Shown here in pieces: positions 34,349 to 43,017 of a DNA stretch of 64,000 nucleotides. Position 1 is the first letter of the stretch, and each line of letters starts with the position of its first letter. The notes below the pieces were generated by a model, which saw only the letters and a program-made list of their open reading frames with translations, was not told the DNA's origin and made no database searches. This DNA comes from Lacrimispora sinapis. GTDB taxonomy: Bacteria > Bacillota > Clostridia > Lachnospirales > Lachnospiraceae. The stretch covers positions 2,666,001-2,730,000 of the forward strand of contig NZ_CP141832.1 of assembly GCF_043633585.1 (NCBI RefSeq). Reading direction: 5' to 3'. Position numbers and translations under genes: made by a program.

Positions 34349-34909
34349 ATGGCAAAAAAGGGTAATGGTTTTGGGAAATTTGTGGCACTTGCCACCATCG
34401 CCGGCGCTGTTGTTGCAGGCATCTCTTATTTTACGAAATACAGATCTTTCCACAAAGAACTGGAAGAAAATTTTCACGACTTTGAAGATGACGGCAATGA
34501 CGATATTTCCAAGATTGACAGCACGATGAACCGCAACTATGTTTCCTTAAATGCCAATAAGGACGAGCTTAAGATTGCGGCTTCCGACATGGCCGATGCT
34601 GCCAAGGATGCAGCCGTTGCCGCTAAGAATCTGGTAAAGGATGCAGCCAATATCGTAGGCGATACAGCAAAGGAAGCGGCCAATGCCGTGGCATTTACTG
34701 CAAAAGATATGTTTGACTCCTCATTAGAAAAAGAAGACACGAAAGAAGAAACAGAGAATCTCACAGAATACGGTGGTCTTGATTATACCGCTTCCGAAGA
34801 CGGCCAGCCGGCCGGGGACACATTGGAAGAACCGGAGGATGTGGAAGACTCTATGAAGGATTCATCGACCCATGATACCACTACCATCGTGGAAGATGAT
34901 ATTCCATAA
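34349..34909 (+). CDS. Membrane protein with Ala-rich amphipathic repeats, unknown function
   Basis: I do not recognise a named family. The 186-residue protein has one N-terminal membrane helix (about 8-24), an acidic linker, then an Ala/Lys/Asp-rich amphipathic stretch (about 75-120) with 11-residue-like periodicity (DMADAAKDAAVAAKNLVKDA), as in LEA-like or YtxH-type stress proteins. The C-terminus is very acidic and Ser/Thr-rich. It has a GAAAGGAG site and a strong terminator after it. Divergent from groESL, so a stress role is possible but only inferred. Confidence 0.6.
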   Translation: MAKKGNGFGKFVALATIAGAVVAGISYFTKYRSFHKELEENFHDFEDDGNDDISKIDSTMNRNYVSLNANKDELKIAASDMADAAKDAAVAAKNLVKDAANIVGDTAKEAANAVAFTAKDMFDSSLEKEDTKEETENLTEYGGLDYTASEDGQPAGDTLEEPEDVEDSMKDSSTHDTTTIVEDDIP

Positions 34910-34931
34910 CGTTCCTGCAGCACGCAGGATT

Positions 34932-34979
34932 AAGGAGCTGTTTTTCCTGAATGGAACCAGGAAAAGCAGCTCCTTTTTG
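34932..34979. terminator. Terminator between the Ala-rich gene and bioB
   Basis: AAGGAGCTG-x-TTTTCCTG and CAGGAAAAGCAGCTCCTTTTTG form a long stem, A-rich on one side and T-rich on the other, in the convergent gap. Confidence 0.85.
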
Positions 34980-34991
34980 TAACATAACGGA

Positions 34992-35948
34992 TCAGGGTTC
35001 TACGAAGTATTCAAAGCCGGCATCTGTGATCAGCTGAATGGTATCCTCAATTGCCTGTCCATCTGCAGTCAGATAGCCGGAGGCAAAAATAGAATCCACT
35101 GCATAGAACATCCATTTCTCTTTTCCTTTTAAATATACCTCTCTTCCGGCTGCACATCTTATATCGGAACTGGGATTCAACAAACGGGCAAGACATAATA
35201 CTTTTAAACAATATTCCGCAGATAGATAAGAAGTATCCATTTTCTCTAAAGCGGTTCCTTCTATTGGAATAAAAAAATTAATCGGCACCGCCTGAGGATG
35301 GATTGCCTGGATGTCAAAAAGCATGTCAACAATATCCTGTTTTTCTTCCCCAAGGCCGGCAATGCCGCCGCAGCATATTTCAAATCCCATGCTTTGCAGC
35401 ATTTTAATATTGGATATGCGCTCCTCATAGGTATGAGTGGTACAGATATTGGGATAAAACCTTCTGCTTGTATTTAAATTATGATTGATCCTCTCCACTC
35501 CTGCTTCTTTCAGGATTTTCGCCTGCTCTGGAGTCAAAAACCCGATGGAGCAGCATATGGGAGATTGGGTTTCCTTCTTAAGCTTTCTTATCTCATCTGC
35601 AAATTCATTTATTTCCGAATTTTGAAAACGGATTCCGCTTAAACCGATACAATGGCGTGCAAGATTCTTATCCGTTACCGTATAACCGTCTTTTAACAGC
35701 TTTTCATAAGCAACCAGCCTGTATTTATCAATATGGGCTTTGGATTCCTGGGACTGGGCACAATAGGCACAGTTTTGGGAACAGTTGCCGCTCCTAGCAT
35801 TTGTGAGCAGCTGGATGGATACGGTGTTTCCTTTGTATTTTTTTCTGATGGAATAAACAGCTTCTAACAGCTCCGGCAATTCTTCATCCGGCAGGTTTAG
35901 GAGGGATAACGCGTCCTCTTTTGAAAGGTGCTGGAAATCATAGGTCAT
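34992..35948 (-). CDS. bioB: Biotin synthase
   Basis: This 318-residue radical-SAM enzyme inserts sulfur into dethiobiotin. The CSQNCAYCAQS motif (CxxxCxxC for the 4Fe-4S cluster) is at about residues 55-65, followed by the family segments ICCSIGFLTPEQ, HNLNTSRRFYPNI and CGGIAGLGEE. The C-terminal region lacks some of the residues seen in E. coli BioB, as in other clostridial copies. It sits 39 bp after bioY. No bioA, bioD or bioF is seen here, so the substrate may be taken up. Confidence 0.93.
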   Translation of the reverse strand: MTYDFQHLSKEDALSLLNLPDEELPELLEAVYSIRKKYKGNTVSIQLLTNARSGNCSQNCAYCAQSQESKAHIDKYRLVAYEKLLKDGYTVTDKNLARHCIGLSGIRFQNSEINEFADEIRKLKKETQSPICCSIGFLTPEQAKILKEAGVERINHNLNTSRRFYPNICTTHTYEERISNIKMLQSMGFEICCGGIAGLGEEKQDIVDMLFDIQAIHPQAVPINFFIPIEGTALEKMDTSYLSAEYCLKVLCLARLLNPSSDIRCAAGREVYLKGKEKWMFYAVDSIFASGYLTADGQAIEDTIQLITDAGFEYFVEP

Positions 35949-35987
35949 TTTCTAATTCTCCCTGTATTTTACGTTTGTTGGCGGCCG

Positions 35988-36524
35988 TCAGCGAACGCTC
36001 ATTGACAGAACCGGATTCAGCTTTTTAATAAGATAAATGCTGAAACAAGTCTTGAAAAAATCCCCTGGCAGAAAAGGGATCACACAGACCATAAGGGCGG
36101 CGGCAAACCCTGTATGGGTGATATAACAATACCATAAGGTACCGAACAGATAGGTGACGATCCAGCCGGTATATATGGCTGCTGCCAGAACCGGCACAGT
36201 GCTTTTTCCTGACCGTTCGATGATAAGTCCGGCGAGAAAGGCTGATGCTATGTAAGCAATAATGTAACCTCCGGTCGGGCCTATGACACTGAAAAGTCCT
36301 CCGTTAAACCCGGAAAAGACCGGCAGCCCCACAGCCCCCATAAGAACGAAAACAAACTGGCTCAAAGCTCCATACCTGGCTCCTAATAATCCGGCGGCGG
36401 TAAATACAGATATATGCGCCAGATTAATGGGAACCGGGCCGATCGGAATGGCTATTTGCGATAGAATGGCACTCAATGCGGCAAAGGATGCACATAACGT
36501 AAGTTCTTTTGCTGTTATTTTCAT
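35988..36524 (-). CDS. bioY: Biotin transporter substrate-binding subunit BioY
   Basis: This 178-residue protein has six membrane helices and the BioY pattern: ISQIAIPIGPVPINLAHISV, LLGARYGALSQFVFVLMGAVGLPVF and GPTGGYIIAYIASAFLAG. BioY is the S component of an ECF transporter for biotin. It heads a bioY-bioB operon with a BirA operator on its promoter, so biotin level controls both uptake and synthesis. Confidence 0.96.
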   Translation of the reverse strand: MKITAKELTLCASFAALSAILSQIAIPIGPVPINLAHISVFTAAGLLGARYGALSQFVFVLMGAVGLPVFSGFNGGLFSVIGPTGGYIIAYIASAFLAGLIIERSGKSTVPVLAAAIYTGWIVTYLFGTLWYCYITHTGFAAALMVCVIPFLPGDFFKTCFSIYLIKKLNPVLSMSVR

Positions 36525-36559
36525 ATAAGATCCCCCTGTAATATATTTGATTCTACACG

Positions 36560-36588
36560 ATTATACAAAGATAGAGATAGATTGTCAA
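36560..36588 (-). promoter_or_regulatory. Sigma-A promoter of bioYB
   Basis: TTGACA (36583-36588) and the perfect TATAAT (36560-36565) are 17 bp apart; the -35 box is inside the BirA half-site. Confidence 0.9.
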
Positions 36589-36613
36589 CCAGTTTTACAA
36601 TATTGGTTTACAA
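36582..36613. promoter_or_regulatory. BirA operator
   Basis: On the minus strand TTGTAAACC, a 14-bp spacer and GGTTGACAA form the inverted repeat bound by biotin-loaded BirA in Firmicutes. It overlaps the -35 box of the bioY promoter. Confidence 0.9.
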
Positions 36614-36642
36614 TTAAATCGAGACAAGTTTTTCCGGCAAAC

Positions 36643-36689
36643 AAAAAAAGGAATTGCAGCCCAGCTTTACTGCCTGGCTGCAATTCCTT
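36643..36689 (-). terminator. Terminator of the rhamnose operon
   Basis: On the minus strand GGAATTGCAGCC and GGCTGCAATTCC form a 12-bp stem followed by TTTTTTTG, right after the rhaD stop. Confidence 0.92.
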
Positions 36690-36694
36690 CTCAT

Positions 36695-37522
36695 TTATTT
36701 TTCATAAAGAAATTCTTCCGGTAACGTCACGTTGAAATCATGTGCCAGATCGCGGAAATTTCCTGGTGTGATGGTCTGCAGCTTATCCGGTCTGATGGAA
36801 AGAACCTTTACAAGAATTTCAGCAGACTTTTCAATGGTATGTATCAGTCCGAAGGTCAAATCAAAGTCCTCCCCGGAGGCAAATAAACCGTGGTGCGCCC
36901 AGATTGCGGCATCGTATTTTTTCATAAGCTCACTGGTGGCAACGGCGATCTCACGTCCGCCGGGTACCATCCAGCCCACCACACCGATTCCGCTTGGGAA
37001 TACGACCGGACACTCTGTGGCCATTTCCCATAATTCTCTGGTAAATACCTTATCCTCCAGAGGAAGAACAAAGGTAAGCGCAATGATATTTGCCGGATGG
37101 CCATGATAAATGACTCTGTATGCTCCGCCGGTAGCTTCCTTCTTGACCTCGTGGTTCATTAAATGGGAGGGAAGCTCGCTGGTGGGACGTCCTCCCTTGC
37201 AAAGACCCCATAGGATTCTATAATGTTCGCCGCTTTCATCCACTTCAATGATGCAGGTGTTGGCTTCCGGATCAAGGGGCACATTGCGGAAATACTTTCC
37301 GCTTCCTGTGACCATGAAAAACTCTCCGGAAAGACCCTTCACGGTCGTACCAATGGGCTGCCAGGAATTGTCAAACTTCAGCTCCTCTCTTACGGCTTCC
37401 ACCTCTTCGGGTTTGATACGGTAGCTTAAATTGCCGCCGTTTCTTTCATGCCAGTTCTGTTTGAATCCATCATCACATAAGCGGATAAAGCCTTTTACAA
37501 ATTCTGCATCTAAAATTTTCAT
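36695..37522 (-). CDS. rhaD: Rhamnulose-1-phosphate aldolase
   Basis: This 275-residue class II aldolase splits L-rhamnulose 1-phosphate into dihydroxyacetone phosphate and L-lactaldehyde. It has KNWHERNGGNLSYR-like N-terminal residues (QNWHERNGGNLSYRI), the FMVTGSGKYFRN motif, the zinc-binding VIYHGHPANIIAL and the later IWAHHGLFASG. It is the last gene of the rhamnose operon and ends at a strong terminator. Confidence 0.96.
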   Translation of the reverse strand: MKILDAEFVKGFIRLCDDGFKQNWHERNGGNLSYRIKPEEVEAVREELKFDNSWQPIGTTVKGLSGEFFMVTGSGKYFRNVPLDPEANTCIIEVDESGEHYRILWGLCKGGRPTSELPSHLMNHEVKKEATGGAYRVIYHGHPANIIALTFVLPLEDKVFTRELWEMATECPVVFPSGIGVVGWMVPGGREIAVATSELMKKYDAAIWAHHGLFASGEDFDLTFGLIHTIEKSAEILVKVLSIRPDKLQTITPGNFRDLAHDFNVTLPEEFLYEK

Positions 37523-37535
37523 GTCTATTTTCTCC

Positions 37536-38786
37536 TTATTTCCGGTTTAACAGTACTTCTTTTTCATAGCTGAGAATCTCTTTAAACCAGTCTTCTTTTG
37601 CAGGTACTCCATTCAGCTCACAGAAGTAATTCCATACATCGCCGATGGGGTAAAGTTTTAATTCTTCCTGGAGCATCATCTGCTCCGTAAACCTGCGGGA
37701 GGCCTGCAGCTGTGCCAGCGTTTCATTTGGAAGGAGGAGGGCATTCAAAAGTGCCTTCTGCATGTTGCGCATCCCTACCACCCATGCGCTCAAACGGTTG
37801 ATGCTTGCATCAAAGAAGTCAAGGGCCAAAAGAACACGGTCCGCACCCCCGCGGATGATTTCTTTCGCGATCTCCTTTGTTTCATCATCAAATAATACCA
37901 CATGGTCACTGTCCCAGCGGACCGGTCTTGTTACGTGAAGCGCTACTTGATCAAAGAATAAAAGCATGGAAGAGATCTTATCCGATACCACTTCCGTTGG
38001 ATGGTAATGACCGCTGTCTAAAAGGCAGAGAATATCATTCTTGGACGCATAGTTCATATAGAACTCATGGGAACCAACGGTACAGCTTTCCACTCCGATA
38101 CCAAATACTTTTGATTCTACCGCAACCAGTACTTTTGTTTTATCATAATCCATGGAAAGAATCTGATCAAGAGAATCTTTCAAACGTGCTCTTGGGGAAG
38201 TGCGGTCAGCCGGAATATCTTTAAAGCCATCCGGAATCCAGATATTCATGGTGCATGGTGTTCCCTGCTCCTTTGCAAAATATTCCGAAATACGGATGCA
38301 TGCTTTTACATGGTCGATCCAGAAGCTGCGGATCTCCGGGATCTCACTTGATAGGGTGGCATTTTCTGCCTTTTCGTGAGAGAATAAGGTAGGGTTAAAA
38401 TCAATGCCGATGCCTCTCTCTTTCGCAAATTCCACCCATTTTGCAAAATGCTTCGGTTCCAGTTTGTCTCTGTCCACCCACTCCCCTTCTTCAAAGACAG
38501 CATAGCTTGCATGAAGGTTGATCCGGTGTTTTCCAGGGATGAGACTTAATGCCTTATCAATATCCGCCATCAGCTCCTCCGGATTTCTTGCGCGGCCCGG
38601 ATAATTGCCGGTAGCCTGGATTCCCCCGGATAAAGCACCTGCCCCGTCAAATCCGATGACATCGTCTCCCTGCCAGCAATGCATGGAAATGGGGATCTTT
38701 TTCAATGCTTCCAGTGCAGCATCAGTATCTACGCCAATGGCCTTATATACTTCCTTTGCGGATTCATATCTTTCTTTTACTGTCAT
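37536..38786 (-). CDS. rhaA: L-rhamnose isomerase
   Basis: This 416-residue enzyme converts L-rhamnose to L-rhamnulose. Typical segments are ISMHCWQGDDVIGFDG (31-46), YPGRARNPEEL, HRINLHASYAVF, CTMNIWIPDGFKD and LLDSGHYHPTEVV with metal ligands. Length and sequence match clostridial RhaA. It follows rhaM by 25 bp and precedes rhaD by 13 bp. Confidence 0.98.
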   Translation of the reverse strand: MTVKERYESAKEVYKAIGVDTDAALEALKKIPISMHCWQGDDVIGFDGAGALSGGIQATGNYPGRARNPEELMADIDKALSLIPGKHRINLHASYAVFEEGEWVDRDKLEPKHFAKWVEFAKERGIGIDFNPTLFSHEKAENATLSSEIPEIRSFWIDHVKACIRISEYFAKEQGTPCTMNIWIPDGFKDIPADRTSPRARLKDSLDQILSMDYDKTKVLVAVESKVFGIGVESCTVGSHEFYMNYASKNDILCLLDSGHYHPTEVVSDKISSMLLFFDQVALHVTRPVRWDSDHVVLFDDETKEIAKEIIRGGADRVLLALDFFDASINRLSAWVVGMRNMQKALLNALLLPNETLAQLQASRRFTEQMMLQEELKLYPIGDVWNYFCELNGVPAKEDWFKEILSYEKEVLLNRK

Positions 38787-38811
38787 GATTTTCTCTTCTC
38801 CTTTTTTTTGA

Positions 38812-39126
38812 TTAATCTAAATGAAATACCGGTTTCAGTCCGTCAGAAACAGGGCTGTTATCCGGGTTGGTTCTCATAATATCCGCCATAAAATCCCACC
38901 ATTTACGGTTGACCGGGGTGTCCGCTGACTCCGCCCACCGTTCTTCATCCTCAATCTCTATGTATCCGTAAAGCACATTGGTCTCTTCGTCTAAAAAAAT
39001 GGAATAGTTATGACCGCCGTACTGATGGATCATCTCCTTCATCTCCGGCCAGAGCATGTTATGTCTCTTTTCATATTCTTCTGCCATTCCTTCGTTTAAG
39101 TACATTTTAAATGATTTTCTAATCAC
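38812..39126 (-). CDS. rhaM: L-rhamnose mutarotase
   Basis: This 104-residue protein interconverts the alpha and beta anomers of L-rhamnose. It shows FKMYLNEGMAEEYEKRHNML, the conserved HNYSIFLDEETNVLYGYIEI and the final KWWDFMADIM... FHLD. It lies between rhaB and rhaA. Confidence 0.96.
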   Translation of the reverse strand: MIRKSFKMYLNEGMAEEYEKRHNMLWPEMKEMIHQYGGHNYSIFLDEETNVLYGYIEIEDEERWAESADTPVNRKWWDFMADIMRTNPDNSPVSDGLKPVFHLD

Positions 39127-39143
39127 AGGATTCCCTCCGCTTC

Positions 39144-40583
39144 TTATAAGATTTCCTTCGGCTTATATTCTTTTACGGCAAAAGACCGGTAAACAGCTTC
39201 TCTTGCCTGTTTTAAACCGTCAAATTCATGGAACGCCAGCATCTGTGCCAGCAGATTTCCGATGGCAGTCGCCTCTCCCGGTCCTGCATATACGGTCCTG
39301 CCGGTACGGTCAGCAGTCAGCTGGTTTAAATATTCTGCATTGGAACCTCCGCCCACCACATGAATGGCTGGATAGGTCTTTCCGGTTATGGATTCCAGCT
39401 CCTTTATGGTATCGCCGTAGCAGGCAGCCAGACTGTTATAAATCACAGCAGCGATTTCTCCCGGTGTTTGGGGTACCTGCATCTGCCCGTTTTTGCAGAA
39501 GTCCTTTACGGCCCTAATCATGCTGTCCGGCGCTAAAAATACGCTGTCATTGCAATCCACAAGGGATTTGATATTTTCTTTGGAAGCCATTTGGCATAGC
39601 TCTGCAAAGGAATACTTCTCTCCTTTCTCAGCCAGTTCTTTTCTTACGGACTGGATCATCCACAGCCCCATAATGTTCTTTAAATAACGGTAACGGTGTT
39701 CGTATCCGCCTTCGTTTGTAAAATTCGCTTCCATACTCTTTAACGAACAGTCTGCCTTTAAAAGCTCTGTCCCCATTAAGGACCAGGTTCCTGAACTGAT
39801 ATATAAAATATCCTTCATGGAATCCGGATCACCGGGAACCACCGGAACTGCCATGACCGCGGAGCCGGTATCGTGGGTGGCGGGAAGAATCACCTGACAG
39901 GAAAAGCCTGTTTCTTCACGGATTTGTTCGGACAGCTCCCCCACCACAGTTCCTGGCATGGAAAGCGGGCCAAACAGCTTTTTAGGAAAGCCAAGTGATT
40001 CAATCAGCTCATAATCCCAGCTTCCCGTTTCAGGGTTTACCAGCTGAGTGGTGGTGGCATTGGTATACTCCTGTTTTTTCACTCCGGTCAGCAGAAAGTG
40101 GAAATAATCCGGAATCATCAAAAAGGATTCTGCGTGGATAAGATGGTCCGGATTCTTTTCTTTTACCGCCATAAGCTGGTAGATGGTGTTAAATATCTGC
40201 TTTTGAATCCCGGTTCTTTGATATAGATCCTTGAGTGAAATGGTATGATAGACAAGCTCATCCATTCCCTTTGTCCGGTCGTCCCGGTAGCCCGCCGCAT
40301 TTCCTAACATCCGGTCTTCCCTGTCCAAAAGAACGTAATCCACGGCCCAGGTATCAATGCCCATACTGACTGGGATCTTTCCCATCTTTTTGCAAACCTT
40401 CATGCCTTCTTTGATTTCTCCAAATAAGGATTCCACATCCCAGCATAGCTGATTCCCGATCCGTTTCATCCCATTTTCAAAACGGTAAATCTCTTCTAAA
40501 TGAATCTTTCCGTCCTTGACTGTACCAAGAATATGACGTCCGCTGGAAGCACCGATATCAACAGCAAGATAGTATTTCTCCAT
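39144..40583 (-). CDS. rhaB: Rhamnulokinase
   Basis: I choose ATG 40583, after GGGAGGGG; a start 15 nt further up would precede the site. The 479-residue FGGY-family kinase phosphorylates L-rhamnulose. It has the N-terminal LAVDIGASSGRHILG, GIDTWAVDYVLLD, the ATP-binding VGGGSNAEYLNQL segment and ALGxx-type contacts (TGRTVYAGPGEATAIGNLL). First structural gene of the rhamnose operon. Its promoter is weak (TATGAT about 30 nt upstream with no good -35), as expected if the AraC-type protein activates it. Confidence 0.96.
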   Translation of the reverse strand: MEKYYLAVDIGASSGRHILGTVKDGKIHLEEIYRFENGMKRIGNQLCWDVESLFGEIKEGMKVCKKMGKIPVSMGIDTWAVDYVLLDREDRMLGNAAGYRDDRTKGMDELVYHTISLKDLYQRTGIQKQIFNTIYQLMAVKEKNPDHLIHAESFLMIPDYFHFLLTGVKKQEYTNATTTQLVNPETGSWDYELIESLGFPKKLFGPLSMPGTVVGELSEQIREETGFSCQVILPATHDTGSAVMAVPVVPGDPDSMKDILYISSGTWSLMGTELLKADCSLKSMEANFTNEGGYEHRYRYLKNIMGLWMIQSVRKELAEKGEKYSFAELCQMASKENIKSLVDCNDSVFLAPDSMIRAVKDFCKNGQMQVPQTPGEIAAVIYNSLAACYGDTIKELESITGKTYPAIHVVGGGSNAEYLNQLTADRTGRTVYAGPGEATAIGNLLAQMLAFHEFDGLKQAREAVYRSFAVKEYKPKEIL

Positions 40584-40630
40584 GCGTTCCCCTCCCATGT
40601 TTTTCTGATTCTATCATAATTCATTTTTAT

Positions 40631-40673
40631 AAAAAAAATAAGGACGCTGTTTATTTAAAACAGCGTCCTTATT
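40631..40673 (-). terminator. Terminator between the 80-residue protein gene and rhaB
   Basis: On the minus strand AAGGACGCTGTTT and AAACAGCGTCCTT form a 13-bp stem followed by eight T residues, so the small gene is not simply co-transcribed with rhaB. Confidence 0.92.
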
Positions 40674-40696
40674 TGCACTTTCTTTATACTTTTGTC

Positions 40697-40939
40697 CTAT
40701 TGTTCTAACTCCGGTTTTGAAGAAATCAGCAGTTCTTTTAAATCCATGATCGACATCTCATGCTCGTCCAAAATCGTTGATACCTCTTTAAATTGTTCCA
40801 ATTTTATTTTATCCTGAATGGCTTTTTCTTTTTCTTCTAATGTAACGAGGCAATCCTTGTATTGTTTGATGGATTCCCGCACCTCTTTTAACTCTTCTTC
40901 CAGTTTTTGAAGCGGTGTTTTTCTTACTCCTCTTGGCAT
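40697..40939 (-). CDS. Small coiled-coil protein, unknown function
   Basis: I choose ATG 40939, 9 nt after AAGGAGAG; the reading to 41050 lacks a site. The 80-residue product starts MPRGVRKTPLQKLEEELKEV and is predicted to be a long helix with heptad-like Leu/Glu/Lys spacing. Similar MPRG/MARG proteins are widespread in Lachnospiraceae and are sometimes mislabelled as flagellar FliJ. The basic N-terminus followed by a coiled coil would suit a nucleoid-associated or regulatory protein, but that is a guess. Confidence 0.6.
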   Translation of the reverse strand: MPRGVRKTPLQKLEEELKEVRESIKQYKDCLVTLEEKEKAIQDKIKLEQFKEVSTILDEHEMSIMDLKELLISSKPELEQ

Positions 40940-41156
40940 ATCGGTTCTCTCCTTTTCAGAAATTATTATGCAACCATATATTACCAAGTATATGCACTTA
41001 AAATTTCTTTTATTACTTTTGGACTCTGTTTTAATCCTGTTTCTTCTCAAACTTTTGCACTGTTTGGAAATAGGATAACCGCATTAAAAATCTTTTTTTC
41101 TATGCTTTTGATTGCTGCGTAAATCCATTTCATTTCTTTTCGGACACCGGATTTAT

Positions 41157-42149
41157 TTACTTATTTTTATGTTCCGCCAAACCGGAAGTTTTATTTTTTT
41201 CCCTGTATTCTTTTGGGGACATGTTGTAATAGCTTCGGAATATCCGGTGAAAATAACTGGTATTGTCATACCCCACTGCAAGGGATATATCGGTTACGGA
41301 AAGTCTGGTATTTAATAGAAGAAAGGAGGCTTGATTCAAACGTTTGATTTGTAAAAGCTCCTTATAAGTTCTTCCCGTCAGTCTCTTTATCGTCCGGCTC
41401 AGCCAATAAATATTATAATTCAACCGCTCTGCCAGCTCGGTCAATTCTCCTTCTTTATAATTCTCATCAATAAACTTTAAGACCTGGAATATAAGCTTTT
41501 GCTCAAAGCCTTCTCTGGTATGGCTGATCTTATCGGTATAATGCATGAGCTGAAGAAATAAAAGTCCCATGGTGACCTGATTGATGCTTCTTTTATTGGG
41601 CTGGTCATACAATAGGGTCCAGACCATATTTTCCACCAGATTCTGCACCGGAAGCACATCAGCTACTTTAAAATGAAGGTAACTGGCGTATCGGGGATTA
41701 AAGCAAAGACAGCCTACAAGAAAATCCCGCAAAAGATTTTCTTCCTCTCCCATCATTTCAAACGCAGTGTCAAAAAACTCCGGTAGAATGATGAAATTAA
41801 CGGCAATATCACCTTCTCCTGCCGGTAATATCTCCTGGGTGGCATGCTGATTCAAAAACAGCAGTTCCCCGGTTTTTAAAACCACCTTTTCCCCGTCAAT
41901 CCTATGGGTAGTCTCACCTTTGCACATATAGATCACTTCTATATAGTTATGTTTGTGCCTTGGAAAATGAACAAATCTGGTATGGGGCCTGATGCGGATC
42001 ATCTTTCCGTGTTCCAGCATCTTTTTGCTGTCGATCACCAGCTCCCGGCCCTCGGTATAACGCTTCCGGTCAATCTCTGTCCGTCCGTTTATGATTTCCC
42101 GCTCTTCATCCGTAATGACGCCCAAACGATTTATGATTTCCTGATCCAC
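41157..42149 (-). CDS. AraC family regulator with cupin sensor (likely rhamnose activator)
   Basis: The start is GTG 42149, 9 nt after AGGAGG. The 330-residue protein has an N-terminal cupin-type sugar-sensing domain (HKHNYIEVIYMCKGETTHRI) and a C-terminal AraC HTH pair (NYNIYWLSRTIKRLTGRTYKE, then SVTDISLAVGYDNTSYFHRIF). It lies directly upstream of the rhamnose operon on the same strand, like RhaS/RhaR-type activators, which suggests control of rhaBMAD by L-rhamnose. It is 22 bp after the MORN-like gene, so it may be read from further upstream as well. Confidence 0.9.
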   Translation of the reverse strand: MDQEIINRLGVITDEEREIINGRTEIDRKRYTEGRELVIDSKKMLEHGKMIRIRPHTRFVHFPRHKHNYIEVIYMCKGETTHRIDGEKVVLKTGELLFLNQHATQEILPAGEGDIAVNFIILPEFFDTAFEMMGEEENLLRDFLVGCLCFNPRYASYLHFKVADVLPVQNLVENMVWTLLYDQPNKRSINQVTMGLLFLQLMHYTDKISHTREGFEQKLIFQVLKFIDENYKEGELTELAERLNYNIYWLSRTIKRLTGRTYKELLQIKRLNQASFLLLNTRLSVTDISLAVGYDNTSYFHRIFRSYYNMSPKEYREKNKTSGLAEHKNK

Positions 42150-42171
42150 CCCTCAAAGCCTCCTTTTCCTT

Positions 42172-43017
42172 CTAATCAAACTCGATAAAATTCTTCCATC
42201 GGTCTTCCTGCAAATCTGCTTCGCTTAAAGTATAGGCATGGTTTTTTTCATCGTTTGCCATCAGTTTATAGGTTGTTGTTCCAAAACTGTCCGCCCCCTT
42301 GATCCACCGGTCATCCAAAACGATTCGTCCATCCTCCGCCAAAAACTTCCACACCGCCTTTTCTCCTGCTGCATTGGTACTGGTATATGTGACCTCTCCC
42401 TCCATACGGTTATCTTTAAAAACGCCTTCTTTTGCGCTGAGTTTGTTGATCTCTTCTCCAACGCCATCGTAGTAATTATAACCGGTGGCTCCGTTTCCGT
42501 TCATCTTTCCATTGGCCCAGGTCCCGTAGGAATAATCATACCGTTTCCCCTCTTCCAGGGAAATCACCTGCAAAGCCGTACACGTTCCGTTGGGAACTCC
42601 GTCTTTGAACTCACCGTAAAAAACAGTGGAAGTCTTTAGAAATACCAGCCCCCGGTCAGCGGTCAGTTCCGTTCTCATCACGGTCCCGTCGTACATACAG
42701 GGAAATTCCTTCCACGGAATGTCATATTCATCTAAGAGTCTGGCTGCTCCCTCCAAGTCTCCGCTGTCAAACCGTTTGATCAGGCTGTTTAAGAATTCCT
42801 TATCCTCTGAGGTAAGGGTCATTTCCGTATCCGGTTCTTTTTGGGAGGGTTCAGCCACCATCGCTTCCGTGGACGGGGACTTTGCTTCTTTTTCCGTTCT
42901 CCAATTCCCAACGGTTTTTCCATAGCCAATTAAACATAATAAAACTGCGATCAGTCCGGCGGCTATCCCTACCCGATGAATATTCTGTTTTTTAATCCCT
43001 GTTTTATCCTTATTCAC
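42172..43017 (-). CDS. Membrane-anchored MORN-like protein, unknown function
   Basis: I choose GTG 43017, placed 7 nt after AAGGAG; ATG 43038 is another option with a poorer site. The 281-residue protein has one membrane helix near the N-terminus, a helical spacer (TLTSEDKEFLNSLIKRFDSG), then beta repeats with MORN-like spacing: YGEFKDGVPNGTCTA, YGTWANGKMNGNGATGYNYY and EGVFKDNRMEGEVTY. MORN repeats often bind lipid or other proteins. It overlaps the MocR gene by 8 bp and is probably co-transcribed with it. No function can be assigned. Confidence 0.65.
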   Translation of the reverse strand: MNKDKTGIKKQNIHRVGIAAGLIAVLLCLIGYGKTVGNWRTEKEAKSPSTEAMVAEPSQKEPDTEMTLTSEDKEFLNSLIKRFDSGDLEGAARLLDEYDIPWKEFPCMYDGTVMRTELTADRGLVFLKTSTVFYGEFKDGVPNGTCTALQVISLEEGKRYDYSYGTWANGKMNGNGATGYNYYDGVGEEINKLSAKEGVFKDNRMEGEVTYTSTNAAGEKAVWKFLAEDGRIVLDDRWIKGADSFGTTTYKLMANDEKNHAYTLSEADLQEDRWKNFIEFD

